DNA from: Marthasterias glacialis
Taxonomy: Eukaryota > Echinodermata > Asteroidea > Forcipulatida > Asteriidae
Length of the DNA stretch: 64,000 bases
Direction of reading: 5' to 3'
Assembly (NCBI GenBank): GCA_911728455.2
Contig: OU452229.1
Location: 13,364,076-13,428,075 of the forward strand
Notes under the pieces: model-generated
The model's database searches: none
What the model was told of the DNA's origin: nothing
The model's input: only the letters and a program-made list of their open reading frames with translations
Shown here: positions 47,517 to 57,722 of the stretch, piece by piece
Layout of the letters: each line of letters begins with the position of its first letter
Numbering within the stretch: position 1 is the stretch's first letter
Made by a program: the position numbers and the translations under genes

Positions 47517-49602
47517 GTAAGTAACTTTCCAAGGTTTCCGTAATTCTGAGCATGATGCGCACATATCTTAGAACAATGGATTTACCTGCTAAGTCTGCTG
47601 CCACCAAGTGTGCTCAAAAGTCTTCCATTAGATTTTGAAACTCAAATGTATCAGTGATGTTAAATAACATCTTTGGACCTTTCATTTTAAGACTGATTGT
47701 TTAATGAAATGTTAAATAATGTTTTTCTCTTACAGATTCAGCCGTAAGTGAGTGTCAAATCCAACTTTTTGCTGACAACTTATAAGTTGCCTGGTCTACT
47801 CAACAGCGAGGTAGTTTTTATCAAGTCTGCATATAACTGTCTAGGTAAGTACAATCATACAACCTTTTCTGAGACTGTATTACAGTTCAGGGGCGTGACA
47901 AGGGCATTTTCTTTTGGAGGGTGTATGGAACCCACTTTGCCAACTGGGACTACCAGTGTTATCCACTGTATTCAGTACAATGATGTCAAGGCAACAAGCT
48001 TAGTGGGCATAAAGTAAAAATATTGTTATTTGTTGCTTTGTTGGCAAAATTATTCGTCTGGATGCCCTTGTTCAACTTGATTTGGTGCTTAACTTGCCAA
48101 CTTGTCGGTACATGTATTCCCATTTTTGCATCCCTGTGAAGATTTCTTTTCTTCTTTCCATTTTCCCTGTACTTGACATCCTCCCATGTTCTTTGTACAC
48201 ACAATTCCTTGTGGAACATTCCTCTCTGTAGAATTCCCCTGTGGAGACCTTTTGTTCCTATTGTGTCCATTAGGTAGCGAATGTTAAAACACTTGTGTAA
48301 TGTGACCAGTGCTATAAAAATTACTCAAATGTCACAAATCAGCAAACTAGATTATACATAACAAGGAAGTACATCACTAGCTTTCAGTTCGTTTTGGTCT
48401 TGATATTTTTAGGTGATATATGGGTGAAAGTGAATTCCCCTACTCTTTCCTGTAACCTTTACCAACAAGTTGAACACTGCCCATTTGAAACCAGTCAGCT
48501 GCACATGGTTGGCACAGCTGTGCACAGATATAAACCTATCTGTAAAGTGTGCACTGTGTAGATATCCAGCCATTTTGTAAATTTGACTGTGTGCCAAATT
48601 ACATGCTTGGATCATCAAATGCACAATTCCCCCAAATATTTCCCCTATCTTTACAGTCTCCTTTTATTCATGACATTGCAATGCCTGCTTTTCATACTTG
48701 CATTACAGTTGGCTTACACATTGGATGCACTTTCAATCACACAGTTGTTTTGGGTTTTCTTTAACAAGGGTTTCTCCCACAGACTTGAGTTTTGTCTTGT
48801 AAATTAATTATCTAAGTAAATGTTTTTATTGGAATGAGCAGGGGTGCATATTTCACTCATACAGCCCCCAACCTACTAAACCTTTTTTCATTGTAATCAT
48901 TGTGAAATTGTTTCTTGGAGAGAACCCCTTTCAATTGTTTTCTCCCTAGATGACAAAAACAGTTGTATTTTATTGCTCTTAGTAAATATTGTGAAATCAT
49001 TTTGTATCACATGTATTTGTTATTGTGTAGGTTGTTATAGTTGAACAGTAATTGGTATGGATTGCTTTCTATATGTGTTTCATTATAACTGTGAGAATCT
49101 AATATTTTTAAAAGTGTGTTGTCTTATAATCATGATTCATTTCTTTTAAATTGAATTTGTTTGTTGTCACACTATTCTATTGTTAAATGTTTCTCTTGCA
49201 GGGAGCTCTAGCCATGTTTTGTGTTAAAATTTTTTATTTTAAAATTTTAGAATTTATCAAATGGAGTGTCTTTTCATATCATGCAAAAAATGTTTCTTTT
49301 CTTGGAAATTCAATAGGCCTACTTTTGTATTATTCTTCTTCTGTTCTGTTTTTTATTCTTTTTATTTTCCATGATTTAACATTAATATAAGCTGCAAAAA
49401 TAGAAGGCTTATTTAAGAGTTCTATTTAATTGATTATTATTCATTACTATATGAAGCACTTTGAAATTAGTCCGATGGATAGAATATGCAGGCTCTCTAT
49501 TATGAATCATATGTGAGGCCACCGTAAAAAAAAAATAGCAATTTGGATTCATTATTTTCAGGTTGTAGCTAACGCCTTGTTTCATTTTCCCATCTTGCCC
49601 AG
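47517..49602. other. probable complexin 5' intron and upstream region
   Basis: No coding exon is recognised. Splice-like signals occur: TTTCTCTTACAG ending at 47,734 followed 8 bp later by GTAAGTGAG, CTGTCTAG followed by GTAAGTAC at about 47,843, and TTTCTCTTGCAG at about 49,201. These could bound small 5' untranslated exons of complexin, whose first coding exon begins with an acceptor and so needs an upstream exon. The promoter could not be placed. Confidence 0.4.
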
Positions 49603-49619
49603 ATCTCACTGCTCCGATC

Positions 49620-49762
49620 ATGGATCTAGTTGGCAAGTCTCTAGTGAAGAACCAAGTTTCCAGCATCACCAAGACCATCGGTCTGTCTGGTGAAGATAAG
49701 GAAGATGCTCCTTACGACTACAAGAAGGAACAAGAAGATGAGGAGAAGATGGCCAGAGAAAA
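49620..49762 (+). CDS. cplx: complexin coding exon 1
   Basis: 143 coding bases after a 17-bp untranslated lead (exon start 49,603). It encodes residues 1-47 plus two bases of Lys48. The donor is GAGAAAA followed by GTAATC. It covers the N-terminal region and the start of the accessory helix (KEQEDEEKMARE). Confidence 0.85.
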
Positions 49763-51332
49763 GTAATCATCTCTTTTTAATTTGTCGGGGAGGGGGGAGG
49801 GGGAGTCCCTCACAACTTCAGTCAAGGAAAGTATTACTCTAAGGGAGTGGTTTACAAGTAGTTTATTTCATTGTTCATGTACAAGGGGATATTTTTTATC
49901 ATTGAATTACCTCAATCAATTTCTACATGTACAGTATATCTGTTGTGACAAATACATCCAGTAAGGTAGTGATGTTCCGTCCCAACTGTAGAATCATCCC
50001 ACCTTATAGCTGGGACTGGTCCCAACTTAAGTGTTACTGTTGGGATGGCCCAACTATACCTGGGATCCAGAGATCTTTCACTGTGCAGGAGGATCGGACC
50101 ACCGGTATATAGGCTGGTCTATGGGTGCAACACTAGGTGGCAGGTGGTGCGAGTGTTTGATGGAGCATGAGCATGCAGTAATGGATTCTTATCGAAATTT
50201 CTAGAGTTTTTTAAAAATATCAAAATAAACTTAAGATGATCGAAAATTACTTTAGAGGCCCACTGATCATAAAGCTTGCTCTATGCACTGACTGATTACA
50301 CATGTCCCAACTGTAACACTTAAGTTGGGACAGTGGCGTAAATTTGTTGTGAAAAAATGGGTGGATGGTAATGGAAAAAATTGAATAATGCCGAGATCAC
50401 GAGCATTTACGTGACATTCAATGCACTCATTTACAACTAGTATAATTTTAACTGGAGTAGCACCAGTATTTTAAAGGCTTATCCATCCCTCCAAAAACGA
50501 TATTTATTTTTTGAGCGAAGTGGTGGGTATAGTTAAGTTCCGTAACATTCATGTAAATGACCGTCTACTCATTGTTTGCAAGTACAGGTGGGTAGGCACA
50601 CACACCGTTGTGGGGACATTTATACAATGGAACAAAAGTCCCCACAACGTTTTTCTTTGTCAAACCCTGTCCCCACAAGGTAATTCAGTAGAAAAGGGAA
50701 TAACAGAACAACAATAGGGAGTCCCCACAACTCGTTAAAAAGAATGTGTGGGTATGTGCAGATGTGGGTGTTGTCTTGATACGGATTTGTAGAAATGTTT
50801 TATTCATTTACTAAGCTGTCAGGTGCTTTTTCAGTGAAAACCAACATTTTTTTAAGGACCAACAATCTGGAGGGGGGATGATCCTATGGACCATCCCCCC
50901 TGGACAAAAAAGGGGGGGGGATATATCGCCCATGGGACTGGTCTCATCTGTAGTTGGGACAATTCTACAGTCAGGACAGAACAATGAAACTTATTAGGAA
51001 AGTAACTTTGGAGGAGGTTTTGCCTTCGCCTCACCCGATTTACAAAATTTGTATGCTTTGACAGGCTGTGTGAATTTTCATTTTCATTAATCAATAAATT
51101 CAGTCAAATAAAAAAGTGAATCAATTTCCTCAGAGCGAAGCGGGACGAAGCCCAGCTCAAAAAGAAAGCAGAACGAGCAAAGGAACGCAACAAGGTGAGG
51201 GAGAAATATGGCCTGAAGGAGTCCAAGACAGATCAGGAGATCTTGGAGAGCCGGAGTCAGATTGAGGACACCGCACCCAAGATGTCCAGCAAAGCCAAGG
51301 GGAAGGATGACTCCAGTTGCCTGGTCATGTGA
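49620..51332 (+). CDS. cplx: complexin (two coding exons, prenylated-type C-terminus)
   Basis: Joined exons 49,620-49,762 and 51,134-51,332 encode 113 residues. Complexins are small cytosolic, helical proteins that bind assembled SNARE complexes and clamp or promote synaptic-vesicle fusion. The N-terminus (MDLVGKSLVKNQVSSI...) resembles invertebrate complexins. A charged helix follows (about residues 36-80), with the family signature ERNKVREKYGLK matching the usual RxxIRDKYGIKK at the end of the central SNARE-binding helix. The protein ends SSCLVM, a CAAX box; with M last, farnesylation is expected, as in several invertebrate complexins. The start codon lies 17 bp after a clear acceptor (CATCTTGCCCAG, 49,591-49,602), so an upstream non-coding exon is implied. 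The intron has GT-AG ends and splits a Lys codon. The product is shorter than typical complexins (about 130-160 residues), mainly in the C-terminal half. Confidence 0.88.
50020..50330. mobile_element. MITE-like element with 26-bp inverted ends (complexin intron)
   Basis: Left end TCCCAACTTAAGTGTTACTG + TTGGGA (50,020-50,045) and right end 50,305-50,330 are reverse complements with a single mismatch. Each arm is itself partly palindromic (TCCCAAC...GTTGGGA). The interior of about 260 bp has no coding content. Related TTGGGAC and CCCAACT scraps lie nearby (about 49,981 and 50,955). Confidence 0.65.
50606..50649. repeat. GTGGGGAC hairpin in the complexin intron
   Basis: CGTTGTGGGGAC (50,606-50,617) and GTCCCCACAACG (50,638-50,649) form a perfect 12-bp stem around a 20-bp loop. 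Two further GTCCCCACAA copies follow at about 50,679 and 50,722. This is probably part of a small dispersed element. Confidence 0.6.
51134..51332 (+). CDS. cplx: complexin coding exon 2 (terminal coding exon)
   Basis: The acceptor is TCAATTTCCTCAG (ends 51,133). The 199 coding bases complete Lys48 and encode the central helix (RDEAQLKKKAERAKERNKV), REKYGLK, a charged linker and the CLVM CAAX box, then TGA at 51,330-51,332. Confidence 0.88.
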
Positions 51333-52058
51333 TGAAGGGAGGCCCAGGCACATCGTTACAAGACACAGCACTCGATGCTCTTGGCAAGAAGATGATATTC
51401 TGCAGGTACAGTGAGTGTGAAGTAATTTGAACATCGATCATACAGGCGTGTGAACTATTACCTTTAAAACCCTCCTACTGTCTGACCATTCAGTATCGCC
51501 CATATGTTTTTGAATGATAGATATACTACTCCAGCCTGCAGTATGATATGTGGTGAATGCGTGCTACACAAACAGGATCTGTGCACAATTGTTCCTCCAT
51601 ACAAAAGTCATGCAGTTGAATGGTTGGTCAACTTGATGGCAAACAAGATAGAGAGTAGGAGGGTTTGTCTGAATTCAACTTTTTTTTTCCTTAAAATGGG
51701 GATAGGTTTTTCTATATCAGTGTATTTGTCAATATCCAAGTATAACATCGTTTGAGGGTGAACAGTCAATACTAGCTCCCTGAGGTACTGAAGTTGACAA
51801 ACCAGTTCCAGAAGCGAAGCCGAGGGAATTAGTTTTTAAACTTGCAATATCGTGGGAAGCTAATATTGACTGTACATCCGAAATAAACCATTATAACTTC
51901 TCTAGTTAGACATCAATGAGCTTGAGAAAATGCGGATTGACTGACATTTACGTGTAATCAAGCCACCATCTTTTCATGTGTATCAGCTAGCGCGATGTTT
52001 ACGCATGAGCTCTGCATACCCGTGCGACAGTTCCATGAGTGCTTTGTAAAGCTTGTGC

Positions 52059-52180
52059 GTAGTAGACTGTTACACATTTGATAGTCTACTACAGAAAGCG
52101 TATTTACCCTGTGCATGAGAGGCGCACAGATGACCCATGTGACAGTCTACAATGCATGCATATTTACCCTGTGCGTGAAT
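52059..52180. repeat. hairpin and short duplicated segment
   Basis: GTAGTAGACT (52,059-52,068) pairs with AGTCTACTAC (52,083-52,092). The segment AGTCTAC...TATTTACCCTGTGC at about 52,083-52,117 is repeated about 61 bp later at 52,144-52,180. The function is unknown. Confidence 0.55.
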
Positions 52181-53164
52181 ACTGGCTCGCGCACTACGTA
52201 AAAAGGAAAAGTAGTACCTGGCACATGATGGCGAATGTACCAGTGAGAATTCGGCTCTCGTTCAAGAATATGTATGAGGTATACATACAATGTATACAAT
52301 AGTTTGCAGAGAGAAGGGTCAGGTGAATATTGGAAAAAGTCATAAAATGATGTGTGATTGCTGGGAGTGCAAACAATGTGTTGGTACACCTTGAGAAGTT
52401 TACTTGTGTTTTTTCGTAAAGCACCTCTAAACAATATTTTGGGGGACGTTTACTCATTAGTCCGATCACAATGTACATTTATGCACACGTACTAGCTGTA
52501 ATGAGTAGCAAATGTCCAGAGGAATGCCTTGATGTTTCTGCTAACATTTGATTTATTCAAGAATTCAGATCACAATGATTTGTATGGTTTCTTTTCTTCT
52601 TCGAGTCAAAACCCCATTAAATATTGGAGTCTGTAATTGCTGTAAGGGTGACTTTAGGAGTAGTGAAGCGCTGAAAGTTTGGTTGGGGTGTACAGTTATT
52701 GAACACACGCATACTGTGTAACACTCCTACAGACGTTGACAAGTTGGGCCACTAGATGTAGCAATAACAATATTTTACCGATATTTTATATTGATTAAGT
52801 ATTGATATTTCGGACAAATCAGATTCCACTTCTACGATAGTCAGTGGTTCTTATGATTTGAGATTTTAGTCTTCCAGTGTCGAGATGAATTTGTAATTAG
52901 TTAGATAAACTGGACTGAATGGCAGTGACAACTACCATTTTTTTTTTTTAAACATGCTGAAATTTTGCATGCTGATGTGCATTTTTGCTGGAGTTTGCTG
53001 ATGGTCAGTGAAACCTATTTGATTTTACAGTTAAAATGGTGCACTATTTTCATCTGAGAGGCAAAGGGCTAGTGTAAGTTTTGTGTAACTCATTTATTCA
53101 ACTCGGCGAAGAAGTTTTAAAACACAGACATTTTGATGTGTGTTATTCCAGTTTTGTGGATATA

Positions 53165-53640
53165 GGGTTTGCGTAGTGTTTTTCCCTTGACTTCTCCCTC
53201 AGTGGGCTGAGGTTCAGGTGTCTCTCGAGACCAAATAAGTGTGTGGATTTGGTCCTCAGTTGGTAACCATGTACATGCAAGTGTGTCTGATTTTTGTCTT
53301 AGTCCAGAAACTTACTTTTTTATTTTAACTAGGTTTAGGTAGTGGTTCTTCTTCGGCGATCCACCTCAGTGGACCAATGTTCACTTCCCACTTAGGACAT
53401 GTGGGACCAAAGAAACTGTATGGGCTTTGTCTGTATTTGCTACTCTCTTAAGTAGAATTGCTTGATTAGTCGGTTAATCCCGAGTCTGGTTGGTCACCAT
53501 TGCATGTTGGCTTTCTTTACCTAATGGTTCTTGCTGTGCCTCACACCTCAGTGGACTTGGGTTCACACCCAACTTAGGACAATGAATTGTGTGGATTTGG
53601 TCCTCAGTTCCTTATTGCTGGTGCAGTTTTGCGTGATTAA
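53165..53640 (+). repeat. three diverged copies of a CCTCAGTGGAC repeat, possibly SINE fragments
   Basis: Segments at about 53,190, 53,365 and 53,548 each contain CCTCAGTGG(A/G)C followed by a GGTTCA-like motif (ATGTTCACT, GGGTTCACACCC). Downstream, GTGTGGATTTGGTCCTCAG occurs at about 53,240 and 53,590 and ACTTAGGACA at 53,390 and 53,572. They look like old copies of a short interspersed element; the tRNA-like head is too decayed to assign. Confidence 0.4.
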
Positions 53641-56052
53641 TTTGTCGGTCCCTCTTCTAATTTTTAGTGACTACAATTTACATTTACTTTGCACTTTCAA
53701 AGTTTGACTTCCAATGAAGTGTAATGATCCATTAGCCGTTGAGGTCTGCAGGTGGCGTAAGTTTGATGTACCTTCCTTAAAGTAGACCAGCCTGCAGGAT
53801 CACAGTCCATGGGCCCACTTTTGTACTATTGCAGTAAACGAAGAGGTGTGTTTTGATATGATACTGGCATCATCAGTATAGTGCTAACCTTTGTTACTAT
53901 TCAAGTATGTCATAAGAGTTAAATAGTGTTTTTGTATACTTGGGCAAAAATTGTAGTTTGGTTTTCTCACAAGTCCATGATCAACCAAAAACATGCTTCC
54001 GTTGTTAACAATGTGCCTTATTTTACAATTATGCTTACATTACAAACAAAAGCATTTTGTATGTTTTATTATTTACAAATCTAGATATGAATGAAAAGTG
54101 TTTATATTTATATATTATCAGTTTTATCAAATTGAGAACAGATATTTAATATGAAGTAGTTTAAACTTTGTGTAAATATGCAATTTTGAAATATCGGCAT
54201 TGTATAATAAGTTCAATTTGTTTGGTTATTTATATTAATTTTTGCACGTCTTCATGTTTTGACCAATGACTATTTTAAGAATAAGTATTGTTGCTTTGGT
54301 CAGGCATTGCACAGAAAGGGATTGTGTTGGAGTTCACGGCCAATTTCACTTCAGACTTCTTATTCATAAATTGAAATAATAATTACTGATATAATTACAA
54401 GTTTGTAATTTTTTTTGTAGTTAATAAATTTGTTGAAACTGCCCCCCCCCCCTAAATACCTAATTTTGAGTAATGTGATATTTTGCCCCGATCCATAAGA
54501 ATAAAGTCCCCAATTTATTTGTTGATCTGTGGAATAATGGAATTACATTTACCAGTTTGTTACACAAACTTATTACTATTGAGTTGAAAATGATTGACAT
54601 GTATGTAAAACCTGCAGTTCATGACATTTGCTTACAGTCATGAACATCAGCTGTCTAACATTACACGCACTTTAAAGTTGTACTTTGTACCATAAAGTGG
54701 TCTTATTGAGGCAGCTCAGCGATTTGCAGGCATGGAATTTTATCTTTTAGAGGGCAAGGCTATTTTCATTTTGCACATAAAGGGCATGTCCATTGGAAAA
54801 TCTTAAGTAGAGGCACCAAGGCCAAGACCAGGGCAACAGAAGCAATGGCCTCCGCGTAATTACAGGCCTGATGGCAATGTTAACTCTTATGCTTCCAGTA
54901 AAATCAGGTTGTGGTTTTAAACCTAATAACACCGTATTTAAAAATATATATTTTTTATATTAGGCCTAATGTTTCAGGTGTTCCAAATTTAAATTTGAAT
55001 CTTTAAAATATAAGTAATAAAACTATTTCCTATCATTTTGGAAATAATTTACGTGCCTTCTTTATCAAAAGCCAATTTAAATAATAAATCAACAATTTGC
55101 TCATATTTTGGTTGTTGTACAGATTGTGTCTTCTGGGATACTTGATCATTCTTTATTCTTTAAATAACTATTTTAAAATATGTTGATGAATGTGCTTAAA
55201 GGCAGGGGATACTTTTGGTAATTAAAAATAACTCAAGTCTTACCTGCAAGAAGCAGAAAACATTTGAATTATGGAGCTCTGAAAATTTTCTCCCCAGAAA
55301 CAGACCCTCACATCTAAGACTCTGTATGTGTGTATAGCACAGAGGAAGAGTCTGGACAAAGTTTGTCATTGGCAGTGCCTTATTTCATTCTTGGTCAAGT
55401 TTTTGACTCTTTGTTTATTAATGATGCAAAAAAAAAAGTGCCTTGTCAAACAACAAATATTTATTTGTGAAGCTTTTCTTAGAACGGGTCATACGTGAGA
55501 ATTTGATCAGGAAAATGTGACGAGGCCGGGGGAGACGAGGCCGACTGTTAGAGACCCTTTCTGAGACTCACAGTGTTGAGTGTTAAAAGGTTTTGGGCCG
55601 TCTTGTTTGAAACTGTTATGTATGACGCCAAATTAAAGAATTTTTTTTATGTATCCAAGCTATGTGCCTGAATCCCAGTTAAAAAAATGGGAATTGTATG
55701 GATTTTTTTTCTTCAGAAGTTAAACATTTTGGAGTTTCCCTTTTAGTAGTTCTTATGAAAAGATGGTTAAATTGAGGCTGAATTGTGTAATTTGTGCTAG
55801 TTGTCATGAACTGATCAATATGTAGTCTTGATTTGTTAAACCATGGAATGGTAATGTTTTGTATTGGTTTTTGATAATTCTTGATAATTTAATTGCAAAG
55901 ATTGTTTTATTATTGTTATTTATTTATTTTTGTTGGGGGGGGGGGTAACCTCTTATGTTTGATTGGATATCGAATCTGTAAAACGGAATCAACAAAATCA
56001 ATTTTGTAAATGCAACTGAACCTTTTCCATATAATTATTCAGCATTACTTTG

Positions 56053-56058
56053 AATAAA
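56053..56058 (+). terminator. candidate polyadenylation signal for complexin
   Basis: AATAAA, followed after about 25-40 bp by a GT-rich stretch (TTGTCTTTATTGTTGTGTTG), the arrangement of a eukaryotic cleavage and polyadenylation site. It is one of several candidates downstream of the complexin stop codon. Confidence 0.4.
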
Positions 56059-56089
56059 ACTTGGTTTACGTAATATAAAGTTAATTGTC

Positions 56090-57550
56090 TTTATTGTTGT
56101 GTTGATTGACTGTATTTAGTGTTGACTCACCGTCATTCAGGCAATGTTCGAATTAGCGACTGTGGCTTGGTCGCCATATGAACCACCAGCATTAAAGCAT
56201 AAGATACCCATAGCAACTCTCTTAGTAACAGCCATAGCCATAGCCGCAGCTGCCAATTTGGACATGATTTAACATATTCAACATCAAAGTGCAAACTCCC
56301 ATCTTTGTCCTGTTACCCGTGTGCTATAGCAATAATTAAGGCCGACTCTTGTTATACCAGAATGAGACTATTTTTTACCCTTTCAGCCTTGGTTTGGTTG
56401 GGTGTGGCTGGTTGAGCAGTGGAAAACCAAGATGGCTGTTGTTCTTGCGGATTGATCTGGTCAGGGTGCTAGTGAAACACGGTTATGCGGTTCTTTACAC
56501 TTGACTAGTCACCTGACACTAACATACAATTTTTGATCATAATCCCCACTCCTAGTTAGAATAATAACAAAACAAACAGATTTGCTGTTTGAAAAGCTGA
56601 AGTATTATTTTATCCAGTAAGGTACAATATCAAAGAAAATCTTAAATCATTATTTTATTGGTAATTTTATTTGTAGCCAATAAACCATTTTATGAGTTAG
56701 ATTTGAATGATGTCTGGTACAATGCCTTGTTCGGTTACAAGTGAATGCTCAATTTGAATTTCTCAGACTATAAATCCAGCTGTTGCTACGTCAAATGGTT
56801 CGGGGCATGCTTGGTGAATACCCATTCACAGTTTCCGGTGAAATGTGTGGCACAAGGAAATGCATTGTTTAGACAATCATCCAAATCTTACTTGAAAATG
56901 GCTTACTGACTTGAGTTTACGTTTCACCTCATAAAATGATTTTAAAGTAAACTGGCGACACAGATTTAGATACTGAGGACGATGTGTTTAACACATTGCC
57001 CGAAATAACAAAACTATATTTGCAAACTCAAACATACATCACTTCTCATACAATTTCTGATCTTTGTGACAAGCCAGAACCTTGAGATTTACTTTGCAAT
57101 CTGATGAATATGTTTTACTGTATATTTGGTTTGCGGTAACACCATGTGATTATATCACTTTGCTATATACAGTAGATTGTTCTTGTGAGAACTTGTCCTG
57201 TTAATATTCTACTACCGCAGAGTTGATTTCAGAATTTTTTTTTGGGGGGGGTCAACTTAGTTCTGAAAAGAACTGTCCTGCTTATTAAGTACTACCTGGG
57301 GAGGTAGGAAATCGGCTGGGACTACTACTACTTTCGCTTAGTGAATAAAGGGGACTTTTCGGATAACTTCACTGCCTCAGGGTGAGTTTGTCAATTGCTC
57401 TCAACGTTTCGACTAGCTTGTTCTAGTCATCGTTAGAAGACTGAAGAGTATTTGAGATGCTGGTCTCTGATTACATGTAGGTTTGGTTAAACTTTACCTT
57501 TAGTTTTGCAGTGGAAAATGACAATTATTAATAATAATTACTAATAATCA
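56090..57550. other. intergenic stretch between convergent genes
   Basis: No coding exon is recognised on either strand. It contains a G-rich run (57,244-57,250) and the repeat fragment at about 57,395-57,470. It separates the end of the plus-strand complexin gene from the 3' end of the minus-strand ISOC2-like gene. Confidence 0.5.
57395..57470. repeat. dispersed repeat fragment with GACTAG/CTAGTC hairpin
   Basis: AACGTTTCGACTAGCTTGTT followed by CTAGTCATCG (about 57,403-57,432) contains the short inverted repeat GACTAG (57,411-57,416) and CTAGTC (57,423-57,428). Sequences of this form (ACGTTTCGACTAG...CTAGTC) are, from memory, common in dispersed repeats of invertebrate genomes. The element family was not determined. 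Confidence 0.4.
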
Positions 57551-57551
57551 T

Positions 57552-57557
57552 TTTATT
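57552..57557 (-). terminator. candidate polyadenylation signal for the ISOC2-like gene
   Basis: AATAAA on the minus strand, about 18 bp after the stop codon, would give a very short 3' UTR. Further AT-rich sequence follows. Other downstream signals are possible. Confidence 0.4.
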
Positions 57558-57575
57558 ATTATACCAAACATAAAA

Positions 57576-57722
57576 CTATAAATTAGGCACCAGACCCGAT
57601 ACAGGTGCCACTGTTTTGACTAAAGCTTGCACCTCTTTGAACTTGGGATGTTTGGAGTCTCCGAGCAATTGAAATATGACTGCCTCACTTGTTGTAATTA
57701 TTGCTCCGGCCTTGCGTAATCT
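57576..57722 (-). CDS. isoc2: ISOC2-like exon 5 (terminal)
   Basis: 147 bases including TAG, residues 151-198 ([20 protein letters not shown]...GLVPNL). [11 protein letters not shown] and [12 protein letters not shown] are the usual C-terminal family blocks. The acceptor is ATTTTTACAG. Confidence 0.92.
   Translation of the reverse strand, partial: RLRKAGAIITTSEAVIFQLLGDSKHPKFKEVQALVKTVAPVSGLVPNL

Larger units (their letters stand above)
51333..56052 (+). other. complexin 3' region, probably long 3' UTR
   Basis: No coding sequence is recognised. The region is AT-rich with several AATAAA hexamers (for example about 51,880, 54,502 and 56,053), so alternative polyadenylation is possible. A donor-like CTGCAG followed by GTACAG lies at about 51,407. 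The extent of the transcript is inferred; some of the region may be intergenic. Confidence 0.4.
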
